From positions 24,016-88,015 of the IMG/VR virus record IMGVR_UViG_3300042522_000700: a stretch of 64,000 nt of DNA; one strand, 5' to 3'. The DNA comes from a virus. The stretch's first letter is position 1. Every line of letters begins with the position of its first letter. Under the pieces are notes generated by a model, which saw only the letters and a list, made by a program, of their open reading frames with translations, was not told where the DNA came from and did not search any database. Shown here in pieces: positions 8,483 through 17,055 of the stretch. A program made the translations under genes and the position numbers.

Positions 8483-9423
8483 TTAAATTCACATCCCATC
8501 ATAATTTCAGTTAAACAAGCAAGAAGATTAATCTCTTGGTCAGCAACAATATTGATATCCCTCATGTACTTGGCAATAATAAGAACTGCCTCTGGGATAG
8601 ACGGACCCTTGAGAGTATCATAAAGAGCATCGTAAATCTTCCTCATAACCAAGGCAGGATCATTGTCGATGTTATCTACGACCCACTTTTTGACTGTAGT
8701 GAATTCCTTGTTCTTTAACGCCCGTACCAGATCATCCAGATTAATGTCGGCAATGTCAACAAGAATAGAATTAGAAATGCTTCCGCTGGCACTGTGTCTC
8801 TGTGCTTCATTGATTAACCTTCTCCAATCTGGATAATATCGTTTAATTAATTTTATTAGAATCTTATCTTCATATTCAATACTATTCTCGTCTAGAATAT
8901 TTTTAAGACGAACATAAAACTTTGCCTGTAGTTTGTCAACTTCATCGTTCTTGATTTTGAAATCAATTACCGTACAGCGGGAGTGTAGAGGGTCAATGAT
9001 TTTGTTTGGGAAGTTACAGGTGAAGATGAAACGGCAGTTGCCATGAAACTCCTCCACAGCAGTCCTGAGCGAGAGCTGGACATCGCTAGTGGTGTTATCT
9101 GCCTCGTCGATAATGACGACTTTGTGGGCGGCTCCAGAGGTCAATGAGACAGTTGTGGCGAATTGCCTGACCTTGTTCCGAACCGTATCCAGAAAGCGCC
9201 CCTCATCTGATCCATTGATCACGATGTAGGAAGCGCCAATTTCATCACATACTGCTTTAGCAACAGTTGTCTTACCCACTCCAGCAGAACCACAGAGCAG
9301 AAGGTTCGGAATTTCCTTCTGCTCAATAAAACCCTTAAAAGAATTTTTGATATTGGTAGGAAGAATACAATCGTCAAGAGTATGAGGACGATATTCTTCT
9401 ACCCAGAGAAACTTTTTATTCAT
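8479..9423 (-). CDS. 44: Clamp-loader large subunit gp44 (AAA+ ATPase)
   Basis: 314 residues from the ATG at 9423, which overlaps the gp45 stop as ATGA; seven codons of open frame before it are not used. Begins MNKKFLWVEEYRP, the usual clamp-loader opening. Walker A GSAGVGKT at residues 45-52, Walker B IIDEAD, sensor region FIFTCNFPNKI and SRC box HSRC. Forms the loader with gp62 that places gp45 on primer-template junctions. All catalytic motifs are intact. Confidence 0.96.
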   Translation of the reverse strand: MNKKFLWVEEYRPHTLDDCILPTNIKNSFKGFIEQKEIPNLLLCGSAGVGKTTVAKAVCDEIGASYIVINGSDEGRFLDTVRNKVRQFATTVSLTSGAAHKVVIIDEADNTTSDVQLSLRTAVEEFHGNCRFIFTCNFPNKIIDPLHSRCTVIDFKIKNDEVDKLQAKFYVRLKNILDENSIEYEDKILIKLIKRYYPDWRRLINEAQRHSASGSISNSILVDIADINLDDLVRALKNKEFTTVKKWVVDNIDNDPALVMRKIYDALYDTLKGPSIPEAVLIIAKYMRDINIVADQEINLLACLTEIMMGCEFK

Positions 9424-10091
9424 TGAGGTTCGAGAGCAATCCAATAGGTCAGGTTAAGAGATTTATGTTTCCACTGAGTAATCAGTTTACTGGAAATTTT
9501 TACTTCATATTCTCCAGGAAGAAGACGAATATTTTCCATCTTCATTGCCAGTTCATACTCACCAGTATTGTCACCAAGAATTTCTTGGGTGTATACATTA
9601 CTAGTTTCATTTTCACGATCACAAAGATTCAATTCTACTGTGCCGCCTCCATGTGATTTAAATACCAGATCTGGAATCGAATAAACATCAGATGCCTTAC
9701 GAAGATTTTCCAAATCTTTCTCTTGAATAGTGAATTCAATATCAGCACCAGGAAAGTTAACATTACGATCTGGTGCTGTCTTCAAAGTAATCTCAGGATC
9801 CGAGAAATAATACTTGGCGCTTCTACCGTTTCCTTTGATTGTCAGATATTCTTCATTACCGAATACCAAAGAAGGAGAATCAAAAATAGACATGCCAGCA
9901 AGAAACTGATTAAGATCATAGATGGCAAATGTTTGAGGAAATGTTTCCCCACATTCATATTGAGCAATCAGGTTCTCACCAACATTAATAGTTTTGAGAG
10001 TAGATCCTTCACGAATGACAATGGAACCATTAATGGTTGAAAAGTTTTTTAGTACAGAAAGAGTAGGTTTAGAAAAATTAACAATGCTCAT
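9420..10091 (-). CDS. 45: Sliding clamp gp45
   Basis: 223 residues, matching T4 gp45 (228). Contains the clamp pattern: LSVLKNFSTINGSIVIREG near the start, FAIYDLNQFLAGMSIF, and a C-terminal half of repeated strands ending LTYWIALEPQ. It is the processivity factor for gp43 and, in T4, the mobile enhancer that activates gp55-dependent late transcription. It is first of the closely coupled set 45-44-(two small genes)-62-regA. Confidence 0.95.
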   Translation of the reverse strand: MSIVNFSKPTLSVLKNFSTINGSIVIREGSTLKTINVGENLIAQYECGETFPQTFAIYDLNQFLAGMSIFDSPSLVFGNEEYLTIKGNGRSAKYYFSDPEITLKTAPDRNVNFPGADIEFTIQEKDLENLRKASDVYSIPDLVFKSHGGGTVELNLCDRENETSNVYTQEILGDNTGEYELAMKMENIRLLPGEYEVKISSKLITQWKHKSLNLTYWIALEPQ

Positions 10092-10402
10092 TTGAACTCC
10101 TGGAGACCGTTTTGAGTGCGGGTGTAGTGACTATCAAAGTGAAGTAGCAACATAGCATAATGAATCACTTTCATCAAATCCCGCTTGTTACGACCATCTT
10201 TATCACCATAGCGTGACCCATACTTAAGGATATTTGCTTGACAGAATCCAGCGGCAAGTTTCTTTGCTGCCATCAGATCAATTGTTTGAATGTCAGCGTA
10301 TCCATCTTCGTCACCACAATAGTGGCCATGGTAAGTGCTGACTACATAATCCTCGACATCCTTGAGGATCTTATCCTCATTGTACTTCCATTGCATTTTC
10401 AT
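10088..10402 (-). CDS. DUF3310-like small protein
   Basis: 104 residues. The central segment FCQANILKYGSRYGDKDGR, then KRDLMKVIHYAMLLL, resembles DUF3310, a small phage-encoded domain in which an N-(A/I)-xKY-xxR motif is followed by an ED/KD-L-K helix. The biochemical role of that domain is unknown, and phages often carry it near nucleotide or replication genes. Overlaps gp45 and the upstream small gene by ATGA. The family call is from pattern memory and should be checked by profile search. Confidence 0.7.
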   Translation of the reverse strand: MKMQWKYNEDKILKDVEDYVVSTYHGHYCGDEDGYADIQTIDLMAAKKLAAGFCQANILKYGSRYGDKDGRNKRDLMKVIHYAMLLLHFDSHYTRTQNGLQEFK

Positions 10403-10566
10403 TCCTCCGTTACATACTGTAGATCTTCATGATAGCACTCTTTGATTGTTCCGTCAAGTGTCTTCACAAAAAGTTTTGAATTATGTCCGCCAAGAATCTT
10501 GACGGAACTGCCGTCCCGAAGGACGGCAATGTTACCAACGTAACCGTGAAACTCAGGCTTCTTCAT
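10399..10566 (-). CDS. 55-residue small protein, SH3/KOW-like look
   Basis: Begins MKKPEFHGYVGNIAVLRDG and ends EDLQYVTEE. It reads as four or five short beta strands (YVGNIAVL, SVKILGG, KLFVKTLDG, IKECY), suggestive of a tiny barrel; no family recognised. Its start is 14 bases inside the 3' end of the CobS-like gene and its stop overlaps the next start, so it is embedded in the operon. Good coding look and coupled ends support it despite the small size. Confidence 0.68.
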   Translation of the reverse strand: MKKPEFHGYVGNIAVLRDGSSVKILGGHNSKLFVKTLDGTIKECYHEDLQYVTEE

Positions 10567-11686
10567 TTACCTCAGTTTCAGTTTGAGTATCAGCATCAGC
10601 ACCAATGCTAGCATCGATCTTGTCATACAGCTCCATGAAGCTGGACTTGGTTTCGTCATCGAAACGATTCACACAAACTTGAATCGCTTTCATACGCTTG
10701 CCGAAGATGCTGTAAGCACGAATGATGTGAGACAGGCGACGAGTGCTGATCACTTCATCAACACCACCATCCTTGAAAGTCTTACGAATGATGTCTGCCC
10801 AGGAAGCAAGCTTCTCACAGAACTCTTCATCCAAGCAGCCAAGTTTGGCAGAAAGCTTCTGAAGGATCTTCTGCTCAGTCTTAGGAGCAGGATAGTCTTG
10901 CTCAAAGGTGAGAGCAAATCGCTCAAGAAATGCTTCGTTCAGAACGTTGGTGCCGATGAAACGACCGTCATCACTGCCCTTACCTTTGGTGTTAGCAGTG
11001 GCAACGATAGTGAAACCAGCGGTGGGTTTGACATAACGACCAGTCTTCTTCAGGAACACACCCTTACCTTCAAGGATGGACTGGAGACACAGGATCTTGT
11101 TAGAAGCAAGGTCGATTTCGTCAAGCAGCAGAACAGCACCACGCTCAAGTGCTTCGATCACAGGACCGTTATGCCACACAGTTTCGCCATTGATCAGACG
11201 GAAGCCACCGATCAGATCGTCTTCATCAGTCTCGATGGTGATGTTGACACGAATCAGTTCACGCTTCAGTTGAGCACAAGCTTGCTCCACACCGAAAGTT
11301 TTGCCGTTACCAGACATACCAGTGATGAACACAGGATAGAAAATCCCAGAAGAAATAATTTTCTTAACATCACTAAAGTTACCAAAGCTGACGAAGTTAG
11401 CATCTTTATCAGGAATCAGGTTTTCACGGTGGATCACAACATGCTCAACTGCTTGCTCGACAGGTTCGGCAGCAGGAGCGTTGTAAGTGTTTTCAATATC
11501 TTGGGCAGTCAGGTTCCAACGACCATGACCAGTCTTGTATTGCTCAAGACGCTTGGCAATGGTGGGATAAGAACTACCGAATTCATCGGCAGCAGCAATT
11601 ACAGCGTTGCTGCCGAAGTCTTCGCCAAAGTGGGTGGAAATGTAAGCGACGAGAGCTTCTTGTTCAATGTTTGCTTTACGAGCCAT
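10553..11686 (-). CDS. cobS: CobS-like / MoxR-type AAA+ ATPase
   Basis: 377 residues from the ATG at 11686, which has GGAG about 10 bases upstream; an open frame extends further but would overlap the preceding gene. The N-terminal 65 residues look like a small helical DNA-binding or adaptor region (ALVAYISTHFGEDF, SSYPTIAKRL). The ATPase has Walker A GMSGNGKT at 123-130, DDLIGGFRL, Walker B LLLDEID at 186-192, an ATANTKG sensor and an arginine-bearing FLERFAL. Cyanophage copies are usually named cobS after the cobaltochelatase subunit. Adjacent to a VWA protein, as MoxR/CobS ATPases usually are. Confidence 0.88.
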   Translation of the reverse strand: MARKANIEQEALVAYISTHFGEDFGSNAVIAAADEFGSSYPTIAKRLEQYKTGHGRWNLTAQDIENTYNAPAAEPVEQAVEHVVIHRENLIPDKDANFVSFGNFSDVKKIISSGIFYPVFITGMSGNGKTFGVEQACAQLKRELIRVNITIETDEDDLIGGFRLINGETVWHNGPVIEALERGAVLLLDEIDLASNKILCLQSILEGKGVFLKKTGRYVKPTAGFTIVATANTKGKGSDDGRFIGTNVLNEAFLERFALTFEQDYPAPKTEQKILQKLSAKLGCLDEEFCEKLASWADIIRKTFKDGGVDEVISTRRLSHIIRAYSIFGKRMKAIQVCVNRFDDETKSSFMELYDKIDASIGADADTQTETEVNEEA

Positions 11687-11715
11687 GATGAGTAATCTCC
11701 GTTGTGGATGAGGTA

Positions 11716-11751
11716 ATTGTAGCAGGTGGATTGGGGGCGTTGCCACCCCCA
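11716..11751 (-). promoter_or_regulatory. Probable promoter with upstream hairpin before the cobS-like gene
   Basis: On the minus strand an extended -10 TGC-TACAAT (TACAAT at plus 11716-11721) lies 30 bases before the ATG. No good -35 box is seen. Immediately upstream is a hairpin TGGGGG/CCCCCA (11732-11737 with 11746-11751) without a T tract. Weaker than the other early promoters. Confidence 0.4.
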
Positions 11752-11771
11752 GTGGACAGATTGAGAATTGG

Positions 11772-13955
11772 TCAGGCGACCAGAGTGGCGAAGGACGACA
11801 GAAGCTTTTTGTTCGTCGTCTTCTTCTTAAGCATAGTACGGAATGCCTTGCCAATGTCAGCAGCAGTGGCCTCTTCCTCAACTGTCAGCGTGGTGTCTAC
11901 TGACAGATCACTGGAAGAAATCATGTACAGAGCATCATAGCCCATGCCATTGATTTCATAGGTCTTTTCTTTACGCCACACTTTCATAGCTTCATCTGGT
12001 TCAACACCACCAATAGATTTGTAAAGGGAACGATAAAGATACGAGAAAGAATTTCCACTAGCAATTCGGAATCCAATTAGATTGACTTCAGGGAAGTTGT
12101 CTTTCAGATTCTCAAGCAGAATAGCAGTGAGGTTGCTATTCACGTTATCCATTTCGAAGTTACGATACACGTAACCAATTTTACGATCTCGTAGGGCATT
12201 GTTAGCACTAATGTAATTTTGGCCCAAATAATTGGAAGACCCATTTTGACGACTGATATTCAAATTAAAATTCAAATGGTTACCTTCACCATCAGTCAGA
12301 ATCACGACGTTAACTTTTTGAAGTTTGTTACGAGTTTTAAACTGGGGGATGATTTGATGAAGAGCAATGATGGATTCGTTGAGAGGAGTTCCGCTCAAAT
12401 CCAAACCATTAGGTACGGCATAATCGTGATAGGTAGCCCCAGCGTAATTAGAATCCTCTCGGGCAGCAAGACGCCACAGATTCAAAATACAATTGTCAAG
12501 CACCTTATTGTTGGCACGGGAACTCAGAAAATTCAAAAGTCGAAACCGATTATGAACTTCAATAGATCCATCCTGTTTTTTGTACAGATTTTTTGGGGCA
12601 CTGTAATTAGGATTAGCATAAGCGTTGCTCCACTCATAGGTGAAAGCATACACCTCAAAAGGAATCTGAACCTTCTTACAGAACCACACAAGGTTCAGCA
12701 GTTGCTTCACAGTATCCAGAAGATAATCATTCATGGAACCAGACCAGTCCAGTACAAACACTAGACCGTGATTCTTGCCGTCAGGAATCACAGAAACCTT
12801 ACGGAAGATATCTTCATTGTACTTGTAAGTGTGAAGTTTGGTGGTGTCTAGAGTGCCAGTACGAGCAGTAGACATACGCTGGTAAGCATCTGCCGACTTC
12901 TTCATCTCAAACTCTTTGACCAGATAGTTCACTTCCTTCTGTGCTTCTGTACGATATTTCCGATAATCTTTATCGACTTTATCAAAAGCATTCGTGGAAT
13001 AACGACCACAAGTGAGAACTTCACCAAAAGAATTGTTGATGTAATCGTTCAGCATTTTGTAATCAGCAATTACCTCATCAATTTTTAGTTGAGGACACTC
13101 AATATAAGTAGTTTCACTCGTGTGATGATTGGTCAGTTTTTCTGTTTGCTGATCAAATGCTTGCTGGGTTTTGGAAATTTCTTCGTTTTGTTCGTCATTA
13201 GGACCGCCACCACCAGAACCAATAGGAGCATCTGGAGCTTCAGTAGCACCGCCACCACTAGTTTGTTCCTGCTGAGCATCGCCACCAGGATTAGTCATAC
13301 CCTGCCCGTCACTGGTCATTTGCTGATCGGATTGACCATTAGAATTGCCCGAACCAGCTTCACCAGAATCACTAGATGGCATGGAAAGTGACAGTTCTTC
13401 CTGTGCTTTTTCTTTTACATACTTGTGAATCAGTTCACAGATGGTCAGCACCTGTTGAAAAGTTTCAGCACCTTCAATCATCTCAACAAACTGCTGTTCA
13501 AACTCGTTGAACGGCATCTGAGCATAGGCACCAATCTTGAAGTGAAGATTGATACGATCAATGAGAGTAAGTTTATTAAGATCTTCATCAGCAATACTGA
13601 AGAAGTCATCACGATTCAGTTCGCTGTACCCATTGTAGAAGGTACGAGCGAGACCAGGAAACTTACGCTTCATCAGTTTCTCAATACGAGCATCTTCAAC
13701 AACGTTCACATAGTCTTTAGGAACGTCAGCAATACTACGCCAGTCTTCATTGGGTGTGTAGATAGCATGTCCTACCTCATGCCCCACCAGAAGGTCGTAT
13801 ACGACCCCAGAAGCCCTGTCCCAAATCGGCAGGGTCAGGACACGGCGCTGGACATCAAAACATGCTGTAGGCACCTTCTTGTGCTCAATGATGAGGTTCT
13901 CCGTTGCCAGCAGTTTGGCAAGAGTACCTTTGACTTCGTGGTTAACGGCGGACAT
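11772..13955 (-). CDS. Zinc peptidase-like protein with VWA domain (CobT-like partner)
   Basis: 727 residues. An N-terminal zincin site HEVGH (H59-E60-H63) is followed by EDARIE (about residues 87-92), a plausible third ligand. A low-complexity acidic/glycine/serine/glutamine linker lies at about 200-270. A VWA domain follows with the complete MIDAS DWSGS near residue 400, a later SGTPLNES threonine loop and LTDGEG. The VWA part resembles CobT/NorD-type partners of MoxR ATPases, and the ATPase is the next gene. In cyanophages this gene is usually labelled peptidase. No strong Shine-Dalgarno; own promoter directly upstream. A protease, remodelling or chelatase-like role is unproven. Confidence 0.8.
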   Translation of the reverse strand: MSAVNHEVKGTLAKLLATENLIIEHKKVPTACFDVQRRVLTLPIWDRASGVVYDLLVGHEVGHAIYTPNEDWRSIADVPKDYVNVVEDARIEKLMKRKFPGLARTFYNGYSELNRDDFFSIADEDLNKLTLIDRINLHFKIGAYAQMPFNEFEQQFVEMIEGAETFQQVLTICELIHKYVKEKAQEELSLSMPSSDSGEAGSGNSNGQSDQQMTSDGQGMTNPGGDAQQEQTSGGGATEAPDAPIGSGGGGPNDEQNEEISKTQQAFDQQTEKLTNHHTSETTYIECPQLKIDEVIADYKMLNDYINNSFGEVLTCGRYSTNAFDKVDKDYRKYRTEAQKEVNYLVKEFEMKKSADAYQRMSTARTGTLDTTKLHTYKYNEDIFRKVSVIPDGKNHGLVFVLDWSGSMNDYLLDTVKQLLNLVWFCKKVQIPFEVYAFTYEWSNAYANPNYSAPKNLYKKQDGSIEVHNRFRLLNFLSSRANNKVLDNCILNLWRLAAREDSNYAGATYHDYAVPNGLDLSGTPLNESIIALHQIIPQFKTRNKLQKVNVVILTDGEGNHLNFNLNISRQNGSSNYLGQNYISANNALRDRKIGYVYRNFEMDNVNSNLTAILLENLKDNFPEVNLIGFRIASGNSFSYLYRSLYKSIGGVEPDEAMKVWRKEKTYEINGMGYDALYMISSSDLSVDTTLTVEEEATAADIGKAFRTMLKKKTTNKKLLSSFATLVA

Positions 13956-13977
13956 TGGTTTCGTTTCAACTGAGGTC

Positions 13978-14007
13978 AGTATAGACCATAAAAAAGGAGG
14001 GTGTCAC
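13978..14007 (-). promoter_or_regulatory. Early promoter of the peptidase/VWA gene
   Basis: Minus-strand GTGACA (plus 14002-14007), 18-base spacer, TATACT (plus 13978-13983), 23 bases before the ATG at 13955. The -35 box is the loop of the gp46 terminator. The 13 bases around the -10 box (plus 13977-13989) are identical to those of the gp55 promoter. Confidence 0.65.
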
Positions 14008-14014
14008 CCCTCCT
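13990..14014 (-). terminator. Rho-independent terminator after gp46
   Basis: Stem AGGAGGG/CCCTCCT (13995-14001 with 14008-14014), 6-base loop, six T on the minus strand (plus 13990-13995). The gp46 stop codon (14004-14006) is in the loop. Confidence 0.9.
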
Positions 14015-15743
14015 GTGCCACTTCATTAACTGTCTCTCGGACGACGCTGAAGTTTTTAATTTTCTCACACTTCCAAGTTTTGTCGAACTTGTCTTCCATG
14101 TTCTCACGGTGGGAAATGACAAACACATTAGTATTGTCATCGAAATTTTTAAGTATCCACCCTAGCTCACTGCTACCGTTTGTGTCAAGTGATCCATCAA
14201 AGATCTCGTCAAGAATTAGGAGGTTAGTATCCACGCTATTCTTAAGCTTAGCAACAGCTCTCCAAGTAAGCAGCAGAGCGATATCAATACGAGCTTTTTC
14301 TCCTTCACTAAACGATTCATACGAGAATGAATCTCTGTATCTGGATTTAATAGTTTCTTCAAAGTTTTCATCCAATGTAAAGTTTACATAGAAGTCCATG
14401 TTTTGAAGATACTTATTGATGAGATCATTCATCACAGGTAAGTATCTTTTGATGATACGGGTTTTGATTCCGTTGTCCTTCAAAAGCATAGCAGCTGCCC
14501 TAAGGCATTCTTGTTCTTCCTTAATAGTTGTTAACTGATTTTTAGACTCCTCCAGTTTCGTTTGAAGAGCAACAAGTTTAGCAGACTCTTCGTTATGACT
14601 AAAGTTATTATTCTGAAGATCAGAAATTTCTTTCTGAAGATCTTGAATTTGTGATTGATAGGAACTAACCTGAAATTGATGAATCTGAATATTGTTAAAA
14701 AGGCTAGTCCATTTTTCACTCAACTCAGTAAACTTAGTTTCTCTTTCCTCCTCTAAAGCAATAGCTTGCTCCATTTCTTCCATACCTTGCTGAAGCTCTT
14801 TAATCGAATTCATGATCTCAGAAACTTTAGTATCACGAAGGTCTTCATCGATATGCTGAGTACAAGTAGGACAAGTAGTATTTTCTGTAAAAAATTGATG
14901 TTCCTTTTTATGAGTGGAAAATTTCTGTTGGATCTTACCACGAAGGTTTCCGAGCTTTTTAAGTTTAGTAGTAGCATTTTCAAAATTGCTCATCTCTTTA
15001 TTGAGAGCATTTCTTTCTTCGCCAAGTTGTTTAATTGTAATATTAACTTCCTTTTCGAGAGAAGTAAGATTAGAAATTTTATTACTCTTTTCTTCTATAT
15101 CATTCTTGTTTTGAAGTTCAAGATTAGCAATAAAATTTTTCTGCATTGAGATTTTTTCTTCTAGCAGATCAATCTCATAATCTTTCTCTTTCAACTCATC
15201 ACCAGAAGTTTTAATTTTTTCCTTCAAGTTCAGATTCATGATGGAGAAAATTTGAATATCAAGAATGTCTTCGATAATTTCTCTACGAGATGCTACAGGC
15301 AGTCTCATGAAAGGAACAAAAGTTGATGATCCAAGAACCACAATCTGTGTGAATGATTTGTAATTCATCTTGAGAATAGTTTGCTCAAGATATTTTTGAT
15401 AATCTGTGGTGGAAGATGATTGATCTAAAAGAACTCCGTTTTGCCAGATCTCAAACACGCCAGGTTTAATACCACGAACAATCTTAAATTGATTCTTACC
15501 AGATTCAAATTCAATTTCGGTAACAAGATCAGCACCATTAATGCTGTTCATGAGCATTGGTTTGTTGATCTTTCTGAATGGTTTTCCAAACAAAGAAAAA
15601 GTAAGAGCATCCAGAATAGTGCTTTTGCCTGCTCCGTTTGCTCCCACGATTAAATTTGTTTTGGCACCATTTAAATTAAACTCAGTGAATGTATTTCCAG
15701 TACTCAAAAAGTTTTTCCATTTTAATGTCTTGAATACAATCAT
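14004..15743 (-). CDS. 46: Recombination nuclease subunit gp46 (Rad50/SbcC-like)
   Basis: 579 residues (T4 gp46: 560). Walker A GANGAGKST at 34-42; a long coiled coil with a zinc-hook CPTC near residue 290; C-terminal signature FSEGEKARIDIALLL, Walker B LLILDEIFDG and the H-loop VISHRE. With gp47 it resects DNA ends for recombination-dependent replication and is involved in host DNA breakdown. Overlaps the DUF3110-like gene by ATGA. The stop codon lies in the loop of the terminator hairpin. Confidence 0.95.
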   Translation of the reverse strand: MIVFKTLKWKNFLSTGNTFTEFNLNGAKTNLIVGANGAGKSTILDALTFSLFGKPFRKINKPMLMNSINGADLVTEIEFESGKNQFKIVRGIKPGVFEIWQNGVLLDQSSSTTDYQKYLEQTILKMNYKSFTQIVVLGSSTFVPFMRLPVASRREIIEDILDIQIFSIMNLNLKEKIKTSGDELKEKDYEIDLLEEKISMQKNFIANLELQNKNDIEEKSNKISNLTSLEKEVNITIKQLGEERNALNKEMSNFENATTKLKKLGNLRGKIQQKFSTHKKEHQFFTENTTCPTCTQHIDEDLRDTKVSEIMNSIKELQQGMEEMEQAIALEEERETKFTELSEKWTSLFNNIQIHQFQVSSYQSQIQDLQKEISDLQNNNFSHNEESAKLVALQTKLEESKNQLTTIKEEQECLRAAAMLLKDNGIKTRIIKRYLPVMNDLINKYLQNMDFYVNFTLDENFEETIKSRYRDSFSYESFSEGEKARIDIALLLTWRAVAKLKNSVDTNLLILDEIFDGSLDTNGSSELGWILKNFDDNTNVFVISHRENMEDKFDKTWKCEKIKNFSVVRETVNEVAQEG

Positions 15744-16006
15744 GTTATACCGTCTGGTGGAATAATAAAATCATCGATGGTTATTATAGCATATTTTTGA
15801 TCACGTTCTTCACAAGCAGTGATAATTGCTTCTTCAGGTATTTCAACAACCTGTAGTTTGTATTTGCTTGCTCTAACTTCTAATTGTTCTTGGTATCGTT
15901 CAGCATCATCTTCACACTCAAATATGGGAATAATTTGTTCATTATTATCTGGATCAATTACAGAAAAAACACCTTCCGAATTTCCTTTGAGCGTGAGAAT
16001 ATACAT
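15740..16006 (-). CDS. DUF3110-like small protein between gp46 and gp47
   Basis: 88 residues: MYILTLKGNSEGVFSV at the start, then IPIFECEDDAERYQEQLE, VVEIPEEAI and CEERDQKYAIIT, ending in IIPPDG. The F-E-x-E-D-D-A-x-R-Y pattern matches DUF3110, a family found mainly in cyanobacteria and their phages. The fold looks like a ferredoxin-like beta-alpha-beta. It shares one base with gp47 (TAATG) and overlaps gp46 by ATGA, so it is translated with the nuclease subunits. Function unknown. Confidence 0.8.
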   Translation of the reverse strand: MYILTLKGNSEGVFSVIDPDNNEQIIPIFECEDDAERYQEQLEVRASKYKLQVVEIPEEAIITACEERDQKYAIITIDDFIIPPDGIT

Positions 16007-17055
16007 TAGATTACTTCACAACTTTCAATATATAGAGATCTCATAACTTGTTTGAGATTATTTTTATTTACGGTCATCTCAACTTCGTCAATATATTCAT
16101 TTAAAAGTGAGAGAGTATCTTTAATTTCAAGATCAGTATCTTTGTGTTTTACTGTATCTTTTTCAACCAAGTTTTCAATTACTTTTAAATCATGTACACC
16201 AGCTTCATAAAGATTTTCAATTAACTTTTCAAATTTAAAAAAGTCATTCTTGTTCTCTACGACAACCTTAACAAAAGTGTTTGAATACTCACTGGGATCG
16301 ACGCCGAAATTAGGATCAGCATCATCATAATAAATCTTTTGGAAAATTTCGTATGGGTTTTTGACGAAACGTAACTTATTGGATGACGGTTCATAAAGGT
16401 GAAATCCTCTGGGATCTTTGTAATCATTCCAGAACATCTGGTAGGGGTTGCCCAAGTATGTGATATTACCACGACTTGACTTGTGATGAAAGTGTCCCGA
16501 AAATACTTGTTTAAATTTAAAGAACACATCTGGGTCCATGCCACCTTCGTGAGGCATACCAGGAGAAACCTCAAACCCATTCAGTTCAAGATGTCCCATC
16601 ACAATCTTTGCCGAAGTTTGCTTTAAGTGCTGATGTGTCTCTGCTTCATTTTCAGAATTGATCCAAGGCAGCATACAGATAGAAACACCTTCAATAGTTG
16701 TGGTGGTGGGTTTTGAGTAGACGATGATGTTTTCATAGTCGGAAAGAAGAAGCTCTGGAGAATTTATGTCATTTGTATTTTTGTAATACACATCATGATT
16801 CCCCGTAATCATATGAAGAGTAATGCCAAGCTCACGGATACGGTCAAAGTAATGACGGCGAATACGATTCCAAACATTAAAATCAATGCCCTTACGATTA
16901 TCGAACGTATCTCCGAGGTCGATAATGGTAGATATTCCCTGTTCCTCCAATGTTGGAAAAAACACATTGTCATAAAACTCCTTAAAGTATTCCCAAAAAA
17001 TAACACTACCTTTACGTCCATCCAAATGCTGGTCGGTGATCAATGCTACTGTCAT
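16006..17055 (-). CDS. 47: Recombination nuclease subunit gp47 (Mre11/SbcD-like)
   Basis: 349 residues. Metallophosphoesterase motifs in order: DQHLDGRK, DLGDTFDNR, TGNHD, MGHLEL and SGHFHHKS, which supply the two-metal site. The C-terminal third is a partner-binding domain. Nuclease subunit of the gp46/gp47 complex for end processing. Coupled by ATGA to gp55 and by TAATG to the DUF3110-like gene. All metal ligands are present. Confidence 0.96.
   Translation of the reverse strand: MTVALITDQHLDGRKGSVIFWEYFKEFYDNVFFPTLEEQGISTIIDLGDTFDNRKGIDFNVWNRIRRHYFDRIRELGITLHMITGNHDVYYKNTNDINSPELLLSDYENIIVYSKPTTTTIEGVSICMLPWINSENEAETHQHLKQTSAKIVMGHLELNGFEVSPGMPHEGGMDPDVFFKFKQVFSGHFHHKSSRGNITYLGNPYQMFWNDYKDPRGFHLYEPSSNKLRFVKNPYEIFQKIYYDDADPNFGVDPSEYSNTFVKVVVENKNDFFKFEKLIENLYEAGVHDLKVIENLVEKDTVKHKDTDLEIKDTLSLLNEYIDEVEMTVNKNNLKQVMRSLYIESCEVI

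Noticed and set aside
9424-9444. Upstream start for gp44 adding seven residues
   Set aside because: The ATG at 9423 overlaps the gp45 stop as ATGA, the coupling used across the operon, and the protein then begins with the usual clamp-loader N-terminus.
10583-11695. A 370-codon open frame on the plus strand opposite the cobS-like gene
   Set aside because: It is the mirror of a clear AAA+ ATPase gene with intact motifs on the other strand, has no ribosome site and its translation resembles no family.
11687-11881. Upstream extension of the cobS-like frame by 65 codons
   Set aside because: It would run into the coding end of the peptidase/VWA gene and has arginine/leucine-rich non-protein-like text; the ATG at 11686 has a ribosome site.
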